Positions 24,044 to 32,975 of a stretch of DNA of 33,895 bases are shown in pieces. Position numbers and translations under genes: made by a program. Source of the stretch: Colwellia sp. (GTDB lineage Bacteria > Pseudomonadota > Gammaproteobacteria > Enterobacterales > Alteromonadaceae); NCBI GenBank assembly GCA_022969175.1, contig JALJPB010000047.1, forward strand, positions 1 to 33,895, read 5' to 3'. Under the pieces are notes generated by a model. That model was not told the DNA's origin and did not search any database. It saw nothing but the letters and a program-made list of their open reading frames with translations. Every line of letters begins with the position of its first letter. Position 1 is the stretch's first letter.

Positions 24044-25899
24044 AATTCAGCACCTAAATTAATGTGAATTCGCCAATTTTTATCGTCACCATCAATGCCA
24101 TAGGCAAAATCAAATTTAACTGCGCCCACCGGAGAGATGTAATGGATGCCTGAGCCTAAAGAGTATACCGGTTCAAACTCACCTTTATTTGCGACACTAC
24201 CGCCATCAGAAAACAGTGCTAGCCGCCATTTGTTGTTCAGGTAATATTGATATTCAATACTCGCCACCATCAATCGTGTGCCACCTACAACAATAGGAAC
24301 AGCGGTATCAGGGTCTGATGATGAGGGGATGGTGGAGCCGATAGATTGATAAGCAAAACCCCGAATACTTTGATCGCCACCAGCATAAAATCGTAACGAT
24401 GGTGCTAATTGGGCATCTCTATCAATATATATAGCGCCTAACTCAGCTCGGGTGACTAGCCGGTGGTTCTTTTTTAAAGTGGTTATGTAATTCCATCTAC
24501 CGTGCACTCTAAAAAAACTGTTATCTGAGCCAGCATTTAAATGTGCACCTTCAATGTTATAAGTTTGTCGAAAACCAGCACTTGGATCTAGGGCTGAGCC
24601 TTGACGAGTTGTTCTAGACCAAGTAACCCCTGGTATAAAGTACTGAACATTATCTTCCTCAGCCCATAGTATATTAGGCGTATCTTCTTCAAAGTCGTAC
24701 TGCCATGCTTCTTGATGGAATCGCAGGTAAACATTTCTATTCCAATTGTTTTTACTAACCACTTTACCGACTTGTGCTGAGTAAAACTTCGTTGTTAGGT
24801 CAGCATAATCATCATTTTCAACGGTTATTTTAAACTGTAATACATCTTCAGTGGGGTGACTTAATGGAATGCTGTAAATAAATTTACCTGTTGGGTTTAA
24901 GGTAGAATATTCAATCTTTGTTTCTTGGTAATGGCCATATTTATTGATTTGAGGGGTTCGCCACCCGGCGGAAAGTCGAAATTGTGTATCGGTTGCATAA
25001 CCTATCCCTAAATCAAACAGATGACTTTTGGCAGGTGTCAGTGAAATGTTAATGGGCACAGTATTAAGGTCAGTATTTTTGTCTTGAATTTTATCCGCAG
25101 GTAGCGCTAAAACATTGGAAAAATATTGAGTCGACTGTAAGTTTTGCTGTAACTGGTGAAAGCTATTACTGCTGTAATACTCATTTTCTTTAAAAGGAAT
25201 TAAGCTCGATAATAGTGCCGGTTCAATATCAAAGTCACTGAAATTAATATCGCCAAATCGATACCGAGGGCCACTTTGATAATTTATATTGATATCTGCA
25301 TAGCGATAATTCTCTTTAATGGTTATGTTGCTTTCAATTAATTCACCGTTAAAGTAACCTCGTTGTAGGGCTAGTGACAGTAGATCAGACTTTAAGTCTT
25401 CGTATTTACCATGGTGGAGCGTATCACCTTGCTCAATGGCTGAGTTATTGATTAAGGCGATAAAAGCGGCATCATTTTTTGCTTCGCCATTTACCTTTAT
25501 ATCAATATTATCGATTAAGGTTGGCTCATTTAGGGTAATTGAAATAATAAGTTGCCAAGGCGATTTTTTGACCTTAACAATAATACTCGCTTGATAGTAA
25601 CCCAGTGATTGCAAAGCTTTTAAAGTGTTATCTTTGGCAGAATAAATGAATGCTGAACGTTCAAGTTCAGTTTCAGGATTCTTTCCTAAATAAGAGTGAA
25701 TGTTTTTTTCAACGTCTTTGGGAAGTTCACCCTCAAGAGTGAGCATTAATGTGCTTGCAGTTGCGGAATAACTGAAAACTAAAAGGACAAGCCCCCTGAC
25801 TAATATGCTATATACGGCATTAAAAATGAGTAATAGTCTATTGAGGAAGGTTGCAGTTATAAAGCCATTAATGAGATATTCGTCCTGAATTTTTTTCAC
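24040..25899 (-). CDS. tamA: TamA, Omp85-family outer-membrane protein
   Basis: A 619-residue Omp85 protein. A long N-terminal segment of about 49 residues contains the signal sequence (cleavage near S-A-T-A-S). Three POTRA domains cover about 50-290, and the 16-strand barrel domain extends to the end. The Omp85 motif is visible as G-G-D-Q-S-I-R-G-F-A-Y and later the G-x-x-F-D-F-A type strand (V-K-F-D-F-A-Y-G). The C-terminus ends in an outer-membrane sorting strand. The start is a GTG at 25899 without a clear ribosome binding site, and no better ATG, GTG or TTG lies nearby in frame. It is transcribed with tamB. Confidence 0.93.
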   Translation of the reverse strand: MKKIQDEYLINGFITATFLNRLLLIFNAVYSILVRGLVLLVFSYSATASTLMLTLEGELPKDVEKNIHSYLGKNPETELERSAFIYSAKDNTLKALQSLGYYQASIIVKVKKSPWQLIISITLNEPTLIDNIDIKVNGEAKNDAAFIALINNSAIEQGDTLHHGKYEDLKSDLLSLALQRGYFNGELIESNITIKENYRYADININYQSGPRYRFGDINFSDFDIEPALLSSLIPFKENEYYSSNSFHQLQQNLQSTQYFSNVLALPADKIQDKNTDLNTVPINISLTPAKSHLFDLGIGYATDTQFRLSAGWRTPQINKYGHYQETKIEYSTLNPTGKFIYSIPLSHPTEDVLQFKITVENDDYADLTTKFYSAQVGKVVSKNNWNRNVYLRFHQEAWQYDFEEDTPNILWAEEDNVQYFIPGVTWSRTTRQGSALDPSAGFRQTYNIEGAHLNAGSDNSFFRVHGRWNYITTLKKNHRLVTRAELGAIYIDRDAQLAPSLRFYAGGDQSIRGFAYQSIGSTIPSSSDPDTAVPIVVGGTRLMVASIEYQYYLNNKWRLALFSDGGSVANKGEFEPVYSLGSGIHYISPVGAVKFDFAYGIDGDDKNWRIHINLGAEL

Positions 25900-26061
25900 G
25901 TAAAAACAGGTGAATACTACGCTATAAATAGCTTTTTGACTATGAGAATGAAAAGCACTCTACGTTATCCATTTAATAACAATACTTTAGTCATTCTCTA
26001 TTTTGTGGCTTCCCTTTTGATGGGCCGATCGGTTTTATAAATTGTCATGGCTTGTTCTAAA
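25900..26061. other. Intergenic region upstream of tamA
   Basis: A gap of 162 bases with a CCGATCGG palindrome near 26027-26034 and short AT-rich stem-loops. No gene is visible. It presumably contains the tamA promoter and the end of the upstream transcript, but I could not place either. Confidence 0.4.
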
Positions 26062-26892
26062 CTAATATTGATATTTTTTGCTGGCGTTAACTGCCTGTTG
26101 CTGTGTTATTTCACCGTTATTACATTGCATCATAGTGGTTTTATCAATGCTAACGACATTATCTTGGAAACCTGAGCCATCCTCTTCACCTAGATCTTTA
26201 AAAATTACCGATAATTGTTCATTATCTAATAGCTTATGATGCAATTTTTGATCATCGCATAATAATTGATAGGTTTGTTTAAGCATTGTTTTATAAAGTT
26301 GAGCTCTAGATAAGGGCGACTCAGATGAGTTGCTCATCGTATTGTTAAGTTTTTGATTGGTTATTTGCTGTGATACAGCGGCTTTTTCTTTGATTAATTG
26401 GTTCATTTTGTCTTGGTTAACTCTGATTTTTTTATCAATAGCGGATTTTGTTAGTTCATCACTTTGTAAACTTTTGGTCTGCATTGATTGAATTTGTTTT
26501 TGTAGAGAAAACTCTTGATGAGCAAGGTTTCTAGCCGTGAAACGTAGTTCTGTTAATTCATCGTTTGATTGGGTATTAGGTAAGTGATTATCACTATGAC
26601 TATCATGGGAGCCTTGTTGCTGATTGTACTTGTCTTGCGTTTGCGGATTAGTTATTAAGTCGTTGATATTGGTTTCAATGGTAAAAACTAAGCCGTGGTT
26701 ATACAAATATTGATGGCTTATTTCATTAATACGAAAATCGTCAATGGTACTATTTGCTTGATAGATCTGACTAAGTTGATTACTCACGCTTTGTGCTTGT
26801 GATTTAATAATAGCTAAATCAGCACTAAAAGCTGGTGCAGTAACAATAAAAGCACTTAATAAGGCCTTTTTATAACAAGGTTTGAACAACAT
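26062..26892 (-). CDS. Periplasmic coiled-coil protein of unknown function
   Basis: A 276-residue exported protein with a signal peptide of about 23 residues (cleavage near A-F-S-A-D). A His/Ser/Asn-rich low-complexity stretch lies at about 90-110, and a probable coiled coil at about 112-185. The C-terminal region carries two cysteines (in L-L-C-D-D and M-Q-C-N-N) that could form a disulfide. I recognise no family. AAAGG precedes the ATG. It lies between the M9-like protease gene, from which a terminator separates it, and tamA. Confidence 0.65.
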   Translation of the reverse strand: MLFKPCYKKALLSAFIVTAPAFSADLAIIKSQAQSVSNQLSQIYQANSTIDDFRINEISHQYLYNHGLVFTIETNINDLITNPQTQDKYNQQQGSHDSHSDNHLPNTQSNDELTELRFTARNLAHQEFSLQKQIQSMQTKSLQSDELTKSAIDKKIRVNQDKMNQLIKEKAAVSQQITNQKLNNTMSNSSESPLSRAQLYKTMLKQTYQLLCDDQKLHHKLLDNEQLSVIFKDLGEEDGSGFQDNVVSIDKTTMMQCNNGEITQQQAVNASKKYQY

Positions 26893-26920
26893 TTTAAGAA
26901 CCTTTAATTAGATTTGATCA

Positions 26921-26966
26921 GATAAAAATGAACCGACCTCAATAAGGGAGCTATTGAAATCGGCTC
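26921..26966 (-). terminator. Rho-independent terminator of the M9-like protease gene
   Basis: The minus-strand RNA can form a 15-bp stem. GAGCCGATTTCAATA pairs with TATTGAGGTCGGTTC, counting three G-U pairs, around a 7-base loop, followed by ATTTTTATC. As DNA the repeat looks imperfect, but the mismatches are wobble pairs only on this strand, which assigns the terminator to the protease gene. Confidence 0.75.
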
Positions 26967-26984
26967 TGGGAGAAGCAAATTTGA

Positions 26985-28184
26985 TTAATTACTAAATGTT
27001 GCTTTTAAGCTGATATTCTCAAACGTTTTATAAGCATATAAGCCAATATGATACGTTTCGCCCGCTGGAACCACTAATTGACAACTTTCTTCGTTGCCAT
27101 TCGTGTATGGACGACAATCATAAGATCTTTTACTGGGTTGTGAACCTGCTTTGACATATAAATCTGCGTCACCAGTACCACCAGTAATGGTAATAGTTAA
27201 ACTACCTGCTGCTTGAGGCGTAACTTCAAAGTAACTCCAACTTCTTACTGAAGCATTAACACTGGTATCAAGTAAAACATCAGTACTTGGCTCTGTTGGT
27301 GGATCAGTAGGGTCTGTTGGATCTGTCGTGCCACCAGCTAATGTTATTAACCAGTTTTGCCATTCTTGCTGGTAGGTAGAGCCCCAGCTATTAAGGTTAG
27401 TTTGATAAGTACTCCAATCAGAAGAACGTTGAGTGATACGCTGGGTGCGAATATCGTCCATATGATTTTCAAACATAAAACGAACACCTAAGTAACCCCA
27501 ACGGTAAATTTCATCAGAAGTATTACTATAACTAGTATTGAAAACATCAGATAGTGTGCGGTTACTACCACTAGCATTAATCAGTGCTACCGCTTCTGGA
27601 TTAGTGTCTTCTAGTGAGATGTACTCCCCTAAACCTTCTGACCACCAAACTGTAGTAGAAGGGTAGTCAGAAAATGTACCTCTTAAATTAAAGCGGCCAT
27701 CAAGATAATGTACATATTCATGTTTTAAATTCCAGATGTGAAATTCAGGACGTAACCAGTCAGCTTCGTGGGCATAAAATGCCGCTTGGTTAGCTGAGTC
27801 TGTTTCATCACCTTCAATGTACATGCCGCCGTTATTGGTATTGATACCGAATAATCGACCACCGTAGCGATTATATTGATCGTAATCATCAAAAATAACC
27901 ATTAACAAATCTTCATTTAAATCGTTGGCAATAGGCAGTTCATTGGTTTCTAAACGTGAATGGAAGTAACCTTCTTCAATACCAACTTGAGTACAAGAAT
28001 CATCAAACTGAGCTTGTGTCATGTCTTGTGCTCGAAATTTCAAAGTACTACTACAAGTATGAGTAAGAGGTAATACATTTTCTACAGTGGGTTTTCCTGC
28101 GAAGGAGCTGGTACTTGCAAATAGTGTTGCAGAGACAATAGCTGCTGATAAAGCGGTAGGTATAAATTGAGTGCGTGGTTTCAT
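26985..28184 (-). CDS. Compact secreted M9 collagenase-like metalloprotease with PPC domain
   Basis: A 399-residue secreted zinc protease. A signal peptide of about 29 residues (cleavage near S-S-F-A-G) is followed by an M9-type catalytic region at about 75-285. The zinc motif is H-E-Y-V-H (155-159) and the glutamate helix is W-W-S-E-G-L-G-E-Y (180-188). Glu187 lies 28 residues after the second His, the spacing I recall for clostridial collagenases. A Thr/Asp/Pro repeat linker (287-300) leads to a pre-peptidase C-terminal (PPC) domain (about 312-397). Full-size M9 enzymes have a large N-terminal activator domain, which is absent here, so true collagenolysis is doubtful and peptidase activity more likely. 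AGGAAG precedes the ATG. Confidence 0.82.
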   Translation of the reverse strand: MKPRTQFIPTALSAAIVSATLFASTSSFAGKPTVENVLPLTHTCSSTLKFRAQDMTQAQFDDSCTQVGIEEGYFHSRLETNELPIANDLNEDLLMVIFDDYDQYNRYGGRLFGINTNNGGMYIEGDETDSANQAAFYAHEADWLRPEFHIWNLKHEYVHYLDGRFNLRGTFSDYPSTTVWWSEGLGEYISLEDTNPEAVALINASGSNRTLSDVFNTSYSNTSDEIYRWGYLGVRFMFENHMDDIRTQRITQRSSDWSTYQTNLNSWGSTYQQEWQNWLITLAGGTTDPTDPTDPPTEPSTDVLLDTSVNASVRSWSYFEVTPQAAGSLTITITGGTGDADLYVKAGSQPSKRSYDCRPYTNGNEESCQLVVPAGETYHIGLYAYKTFENISLKATFSN

Positions 28185-28292
28185 GTTACTTCCTAATATT
28201 TTATTTTTATCACTTCCTTATTTATATTTTTTTTCAGCATAAATTCCCTTGCATTGATTAATTTATACTCCATAAAAAGTAAGGATGCAATG

Positions 28293-28306
28293 TATTGTAT
28301 ACAATA
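28293..28306. promoter_or_regulatory. 14-bp palindrome upstream of the protease gene
   Basis: TATTGTATACAATA is a perfect palindrome 108 bases upstream of the protease ATG. The core TTGTATACAA resembles operators of GntR-family (FadR-like) regulators. No regulator gene of that type is nearby. Confidence 0.45.
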
Positions 28307-28397
28307 GATTGTTTTATCCTTTATTTTAAATAGTTGTTTATACAACTTTAGTTGTTGTTGGAATTGAGAAATATTTCAAGAATAGCGATTTGATAAA

Positions 28398-28709
28398 TTA
28401 TGTGTATTTCTCATATTCGGGATGAAGTTCCAAATAGTCACACCAAGTACTAAAGTGCCGGTAATTAAATTGGGTATCAGTTGCCTTATACCATTTTGAA
28501 GTCATGTATGGGCGCAGTATAAATTTTATTTTTTTACCATCTATTGCAACATAACAAGCTATTGAAGTATTTGTTTTATTGGTAATTTTAACTTGGGCAA
28601 AACCTTCCTTGGTTTCACCATGGATAATCGATGTATTCACTTTAGCCTCTAAGAGAGAAGTGAAACAAAGTATGGATAAAGTTAACAATTGGACGAGTTT
28701 TGTTCTCAT
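28398..28709 (-). CDS. Small exported protein of unknown function
   Basis: A 103-residue protein with a signal peptide of about 22 residues (cleavage near L-L-E-A-K) and a mature domain of about 80 residues. The mature part is beta-rich by pattern and contains two cysteines (S-I-A-C-Y and T-W-C-D-Y) that may pair. No clear ribosome binding site and no recognised family. Its upstream region is shared with the divergent SapC-family gene. Confidence 0.6.
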   Translation of the reverse strand: MRTKLVQLLTLSILCFTSLLEAKVNTSIIHGETKEGFAQVKITNKTNTSIACYVAIDGKKIKFILRPYMTSKWYKATDTQFNYRHFSTWCDYLELHPEYEKYT

Positions 28710-28817
28710 GATTCAATAAATTTAGTTAATAAAAAGGTGAATATAATTATGACTGTAGCTTAATTTAATTACTTTTAATGGTATTTAATTCATATTTACC
28801 ATTGAAAGTGAATATGG

Positions 28818-28845
28818 TTGACTCCATAACTTATTTTAATATTAT
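28818..28845 (+). promoter_or_regulatory. Sigma-70 promoter for the SapC-family gene
   Basis: TTGACT, a 16-base spacer and TATTAT form a good -35/-10 pair about 58 bases upstream of the ATG at 28903. Confidence 0.6.
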
Positions 28846-28902
28846 AACAACATGCTCATTATTACATTGTAAAATAAAGCATTAAAAAAAGAGATTAAGT
28901 TG

Positions 28903-29664
28903 ATGGCTAATATCGTAGCAATTAAAAAAGACCTGCACCAAAAATTAAAATTGTCAAACAAGAGAAACTTAAAACATGTTGCTGGCCAGCATATTATCCC
29001 GGTTAATGCTGCTGAATTTGCTCAGGCAGCAAGTAGTTTCCCTATAGTCATTGTTAAAGACCCTGACTCTGAACGTTTCCGCAGTGTTGCCATGTTGGGC
29101 TTAGAGTCTGGTGAAAACTTATATTATCAAGAAGATAAATGGTTAGGTTTATATCTTCCTCAAAGTATTGCTATGGCACCATTTGTTTTGGGTATTGATC
29201 CGGATAAAGAAAAAACATTAACGGCTTGTATTGATATGGACAGTGAGTTTGTTGGTGAAGATAAAGATTTGCCTTTGTTTGATGATAAAGGAGAAGAGAC
29301 CGATGTACTTAAAAACGTACAACAATCGTTAGGTCGTTTATATGATAATGAAAGATTGACTGATAAGTTTATTAAAGAACTTGTTGAAAATGAGTTAATA
29401 CAAGAGCTTGAATTGAATGTTAATGCAGCTTCAGGTGAAAACAAAAAATTAGTCGGTATCTACACAGTAAACGAAGAAAAAATAGCTGGCTTAGCAGATG
29501 ATAAAGTTTTAGATTTTCACAAGCGTGGTTTATTTGTTCCTATTCATGCAATGTTAGGCTCTTTAAGCCAAGTAAATCGTTTAGTTCAACTTAGAAATGA
29601 TTCTGATGGCGCAAATATTAAGGGTATTCAAATTAAACCCGTTAAAGCTGAAGATAAAAAATAA
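28903..29664 (+). CDS. SapC-family protein
   Basis: A 253-residue soluble protein of the SapC family (named after a Campylobacter surface-layer locus). The conserved opening H-I-I-P-V-N-A-A-E-F-A-Q-A, followed by F-P-I-V-I-V-K-D and G-E-N-L-Y, is typical, as is the Y-L-P-Q-S-I-A-M-A-P-F segment. The biochemical role of the family is unknown; in marine gammaproteobacteria members often accompany tryptophan-halogenase or TonB-receptor genes, neither of which is here. A TTG at 28900 precedes the ATG by one codon and is not preferred. A strong terminator follows, so it is a single-gene unit. Confidence 0.8.
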   Translation: MANIVAIKKDLHQKLKLSNKRNLKHVAGQHIIPVNAAEFAQAASSFPIVIVKDPDSERFRSVAMLGLESGENLYYQEDKWLGLYLPQSIAMAPFVLGIDPDKEKTLTACIDMDSEFVGEDKDLPLFDDKGEETDVLKNVQQSLGRLYDNERLTDKFIKELVENELIQELELNVNAASGENKKLVGIYTVNEEKIAGLADDKVLDFHKRGLFVPIHAMLGSLSQVNRLVQLRNDSDGANIKGIQIKPVKAEDKK

Positions 29665-29690
29665 TTTTCTTGGCAAGTATTAATTTAAAC

Positions 29691-29713
29691 AAGAGGCTAT
29701 AAGCCTCTTTTTT
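29691..29713 (+). terminator. Rho-independent terminator after the SapC-family gene
   Basis: AAGAGGCT-ATA-AGCCTCTT is a perfect 8-bp stem with a 3-base loop running into a run of T residues. Confidence 0.9.
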
Positions 29714-29775
29714 ATGGCCTAAAAAACAATATAAACATAAAGCTTTAAAAACTAGATATATTTCGACATAATTCA

Positions 29776-30423
29776 ATGATGACAAAAATTAAAAATGCTG
29801 AAGCTATTTTAGCGCAGCTGAAAAATCAAGGTGCTTTGACATCGGGTGATTTGGCTCAACTGCTTGACATGACTAGCATGGGCGCACGCCAGCATTTATT
29901 ACGCTTAGAAAAACAAGAACTAGTCAGTTCATTTTCTCAGAAAGCGGCCGTGGGTCGTCCAAAGCTATTATGGCAACTAACCGCTAAAGCGAATGCTCGT
30001 TTCCCTGACCGACATGCAGATTTAACCATTCAAATTATTGATTCGGTAAAGGATATCTTTGGTGAGCAAGGATTAAATAAGTTAATTGCAGATCGGGAAA
30101 ACCGTATATTACTACAGTATCAGCAAGCATTAGGTGCATGTGAAGGCCTATTATCAAAGGTTACTAAATTATCAGAGATACGTGCAGCCGAAGGTTATAT
30201 GGCGACAATAGAGAAAGTTTCAGACACTGAGTACTTATTAATTGAAAATCATTGTCCTATTTGTAGTGCTGCTAGTAGTTGTCGAAACTTTTGTCGTTCA
30301 GAGCTTGATATTTTTCAGCAGTGTTTTGGTAAAAGTTATCTAGTAGAGCGAGATGAATATTTATTTTCAGGTGGTCGGCGTTGTTCTTATCGTATAAAAG
30401 AGTTATTTTCTGTTAAAATTTAA
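29776..30423 (+). CDS. SufR-like transcriptional regulator with Cys-rich iron-sulfur motif
   Basis: A 215-residue regulator with a winged HTH at about residues 5-70, ending in the V-G-R-P-K-L-L-W wing seen in SufR-type proteins. Its C-terminal part carries a cysteine cluster: Cys160, Cys163, Cys169, Cys173, Cys183 and Cys203. The pattern E-N-H-C-P-I-C ... C-R-N-F-C ... G-R-R-C-S-Y matches the presumed Fe-S-binding end of this family. Such proteins repress or activate genes by cluster state. No suf or isc gene is nearby, so its target is unknown. Two adjacent ATG codons start the gene, without a strong ribosome binding site. Confidence 0.78.
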   Translation: MMTKIKNAEAILAQLKNQGALTSGDLAQLLDMTSMGARQHLLRLEKQELVSSFSQKAAVGRPKLLWQLTAKANARFPDRHADLTIQIIDSVKDIFGEQGLNKLIADRENRILLQYQQALGACEGLLSKVTKLSEIRAAEGYMATIEKVSDTEYLLIENHCPICSAASSCRNFCRSELDIFQQCFGKSYLVERDEYLFSGGRRCSYRIKELFSVKI

Positions 30424-30491
30424 CAGAATGTTGTTCATGTGATAGGTTATGAGCAGGAAACTTGTTGATGAGATGTTAAAACGAGGATGAA

Positions 30492-32207
30492 ATGGTAGAT
30501 AAAGAAAAGCTTTCAAAGGATTTTGAAGAGCAAATACAAAGCTTAGCGGGTGATATTTATATTCAAGTAGAAGAAAAGGTTTCTTCTATGGTAACTTCGC
30601 TAGTTGCTAGCCAGGAGCTCACTAACGAAAAGGTTGAGCTGCATACTCATTATATTTCATTAAAAGAATCTCAGCAAAAAACTCAAATTGAGAGTGAACA
30701 AGAAAAAAAATTATCAGCACAGCAATTAGAAAACGCTAAAAAAGAGCAAGTGCAACTCAATGAAAAGTTAGTTGCCAGTGAAACGGAAATTAAAAACCTT
30801 AAAGAGGTTAATGGCTCTAAGCAATCAGACAGTGAAGTCGTTCTTAAAGAAAAGTTAGATGAGATCAGTGCGTTAAATATCAAACTTGAAGCTTTTATCA
30901 AACAAGAGCCGGTAACCATCGAAAAAATTGCGGCCTCAGAAAAACAAATTCAAGAGCTTGTCACAAATAAAGCTAAACTTGAGCAGTCAGAAGCAACTTT
31001 AATTAAATCTGACTCTGCTAAGGTTGTTGCCCTCGACTTACAATCAAGACAAATCTCAGAGCTTCAACTTCAAGTTAATAATGCGAATAGTGAACTAGAG
31101 CAAGCTCAATTAGAACAAAGCAAGCTAATAGCAACAAAAGCTAATGACTTAGGTCAAGAAAAGCAACAAGTTATCGAGCTAAACGGTAAAGTTGAAAAAC
31201 TTAATGAACAAATAAAATTATCAGAAGATAAACAAAAACAAGTTATTGAGTCTGAAGAGCAACATAAGAAACAGACAATTAGTCTCAATGAACAAATCAC
31301 TCAGCTAACAGAGCAACTTGAAGTCTCAGCAGAAAAACAAAAGCAAGCGAGTACTTCTGCCGATGAGCAACAGCAAGTAACTATTAAAGCATTGAATAAA
31401 GAGCAAGATGCATTAATTGCCATTATAGCAACTCACAAAGAAAAAGAATTCGCTAATGAAGAGGCGTTAAAGAAAAATAATAATGAAGCAGATAATACCA
31501 AACAACAAATAGAAAAATTAACCTCGGAATTAGTTACAGAAAAACAAAAGCTTGATGAGCAACTTAAGCAGTTACAAACATTAAAACAAGAAAATAGTGA
31601 GCAAGACAAAAATCAATCGGTTGCTACGGATAAAGTTAGCGCTTTAGAGTCTGCCAACTCAGAATTGCAAATGCAACGAGATAGTCTGCAAGTTGAACAG
31701 CAAAAAAGTAATGATAAATTACAGCTTGTTGCTAAAGATTATCAAGAGCAAATTAGTAAACTTAATGATAAGCAATCAGTTGAAGAAAAAAGATTTATTA
31801 CGGATAGTCAGTTACTTAAAGACTCTCATGTTGCTTTAGAAACTGAAAAACAAACCTTACAAGCTCAACTTAGAGAGTTACAAGAAAAAGTTGATGGTAA
31901 CGAAGCGGACTTAGCAAACAAACAAACAAGCGCAGACCAATATCAAGAAAACTTAGTATCTCTTGAAGCGCAGCTTAAAGAAGCGAAAAGTGATTATAAT
32001 AATACTCAACAACGTATTGATAATGCCAAAGCTAAGTTTGATAGCGATAGCGATCAAGCTCGGGAAACCATTAAATATCTTCGAGATGAAAATCATGAAA
32101 TTACCACCAAATATGAACAACGTGTTGGTGAGCTAGAGGATAAATTAACTGAATTTAGACTACGTTTTGAATATGCACAAAGGCAACTTGCCAAAAACGA
32201 AGGTTAA
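30492..32207 (+). CDS. Long cytoplasmic coiled-coil protein
   Basis: A 571-residue protein made almost wholly of Gln/Glu/Lys-rich heptad-like sequence, predicted coiled coil from about residue 60 to 565. The first 50 residues are different and may be a small helical head. No signal peptide, membrane span or enzymatic motif is seen. A good ribosome binding site (GAGGATG) precedes the ATG. It follows the SufR-like regulator by 68 bases on the same strand, so they may be co-transcribed. It resembles Smc/KfrA-like scaffold proteins only in composition, and I assign no function. Confidence 0.75.
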   Translation: MVDKEKLSKDFEEQIQSLAGDIYIQVEEKVSSMVTSLVASQELTNEKVELHTHYISLKESQQKTQIESEQEKKLSAQQLENAKKEQVQLNEKLVASETEIKNLKEVNGSKQSDSEVVLKEKLDEISALNIKLEAFIKQEPVTIEKIAASEKQIQELVTNKAKLEQSEATLIKSDSAKVVALDLQSRQISELQLQVNNANSELEQAQLEQSKLIATKANDLGQEKQQVIELNGKVEKLNEQIKLSEDKQKQVIESEEQHKKQTISLNEQITQLTEQLEVSAEKQKQASTSADEQQQVTIKALNKEQDALIAIIATHKEKEFANEEALKKNNNEADNTKQQIEKLTSELVTEKQKLDEQLKQLQTLKQENSEQDKNQSVATDKVSALESANSELQMQRDSLQVEQQKSNDKLQLVAKDYQEQISKLNDKQSVEEKRFITDSQLLKDSHVALETEKQTLQAQLRELQEKVDGNEADLANKQTSADQYQENLVSLEAQLKEAKSDYNNTQQRIDNAKAKFDSDSDQARETIKYLRDENHEITTKYEQRVGELEDKLTEFRLRFEYAQRQLAKNEG

Positions 32208-32221
32208 GATCAGCACACCCT

Positions 32222-32248
32222 AGGCACTTATCATAAAGTGCCTTTTTT
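32222..32248 (+). terminator. Rho-independent terminator after the coiled-coil gene
   Basis: AGGCACTT and AAGTGCCT form an 8-bp perfect stem with a 6-base loop followed by six T residues. Confidence 0.9.
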
Positions 32249-32359
32249 ATGTCAGGGTGACGGTATTATGCAATTTCAAGAATTAAAAGAAGTTGTTATA
32301 TTTGTCGTTAAGTGAATACTTCATCCTGCCGATTAAAATTATTATAGAGTTTTATTATT

Positions 32360-32953
32360 TTGACTATACACTTATCATTAAAAAAATTAAGTCAGTGGCA
32401 ACAAATTACCTTTTGTGGTGCTCTTTTAGAGCGCATGTTACCTAATTATCAAATGTTCAGCGAAGCTGAAAACTTTGGTGATTATAAAGTGATTCGTAAT
32501 CAACTAGATTTAATTTGGCAATGGTTAGATAAAAACAATCGTTGTAAAATTAATTTCTCAGCACAACTAATAAAATTGGAAGAGCAAACCCCTAACCCTG
32601 AACATTTTGATTCTTTTGGGGTATTCCCCGCCCTCGATGTTTGCATGGCACTGATGTCTTTATTGCAAGCAATGCAAGACAAAGATGATGAAGGTATCAT
32701 CAATGTTAGTCGTTTATCTGAAAACAGTGTCCGTTTTTATGTTGAGCTGCTATTGGCTGAAGAAATGGCTGAAGATGATGGTGACATTACCATTGATGAC
32801 ATCAACCAACACCCCCTGATGCAGTGGGAAGTTGCTACTCAAGATGAACTTTTTAATTTTATTCATGATTGCGCAGAAAACAAAAACAGCTGCATTAAAG
32901 CAAAAGGTTTGGTACTAGAGGAAGGACTGTCAAATTTAGGTATTGAAATCTAG
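32360..32953 (+). CDS. yjaG: YjaG family protein (DUF416)
   Basis: A 197-residue soluble protein of the DUF416/YjaG family, of unknown biochemical function. Conserved positions are visible along its length: F-C-G-A-L-L-E-R-M-L-P-N-Y, F-G-D-Y, D-L-I-W-Q-W-L, D-S-F-G-V-F-P-A-L-D-V-C and the D-D-I-N-Q-H-P segment. The start is a TTG at 32360. The next ATG is about 26 codons later and would remove residues conserved with E. coli YjaG, so TTG initiation is well supported. It converges on rsmD with 22 bases between stops. Confidence 0.85.
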   Translation: MTIHLSLKKLSQWQQITFCGALLERMLPNYQMFSEAENFGDYKVIRNQLDLIWQWLDKNNRCKINFSAQLIKLEEQTPNPEHFDSFGVFPALDVCMALMSLLQAMQDKDDEGIINVSRLSENSVRFYVELLLAEEMAEDDGDITIDDINQHPLMQWEVATQDELFNFIHDCAENKNSCIKAKGLVLEEGLSNLGIEI

Positions 32954-32975
32954 CTTTATTGAGCTGATATTACTC

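Noticed and set aside
25921..25937. GCTA/TAGC stem followed by T residues as a terminator
   Set aside because: The stem is only four bases and there is no gene on the plus strand to terminate.
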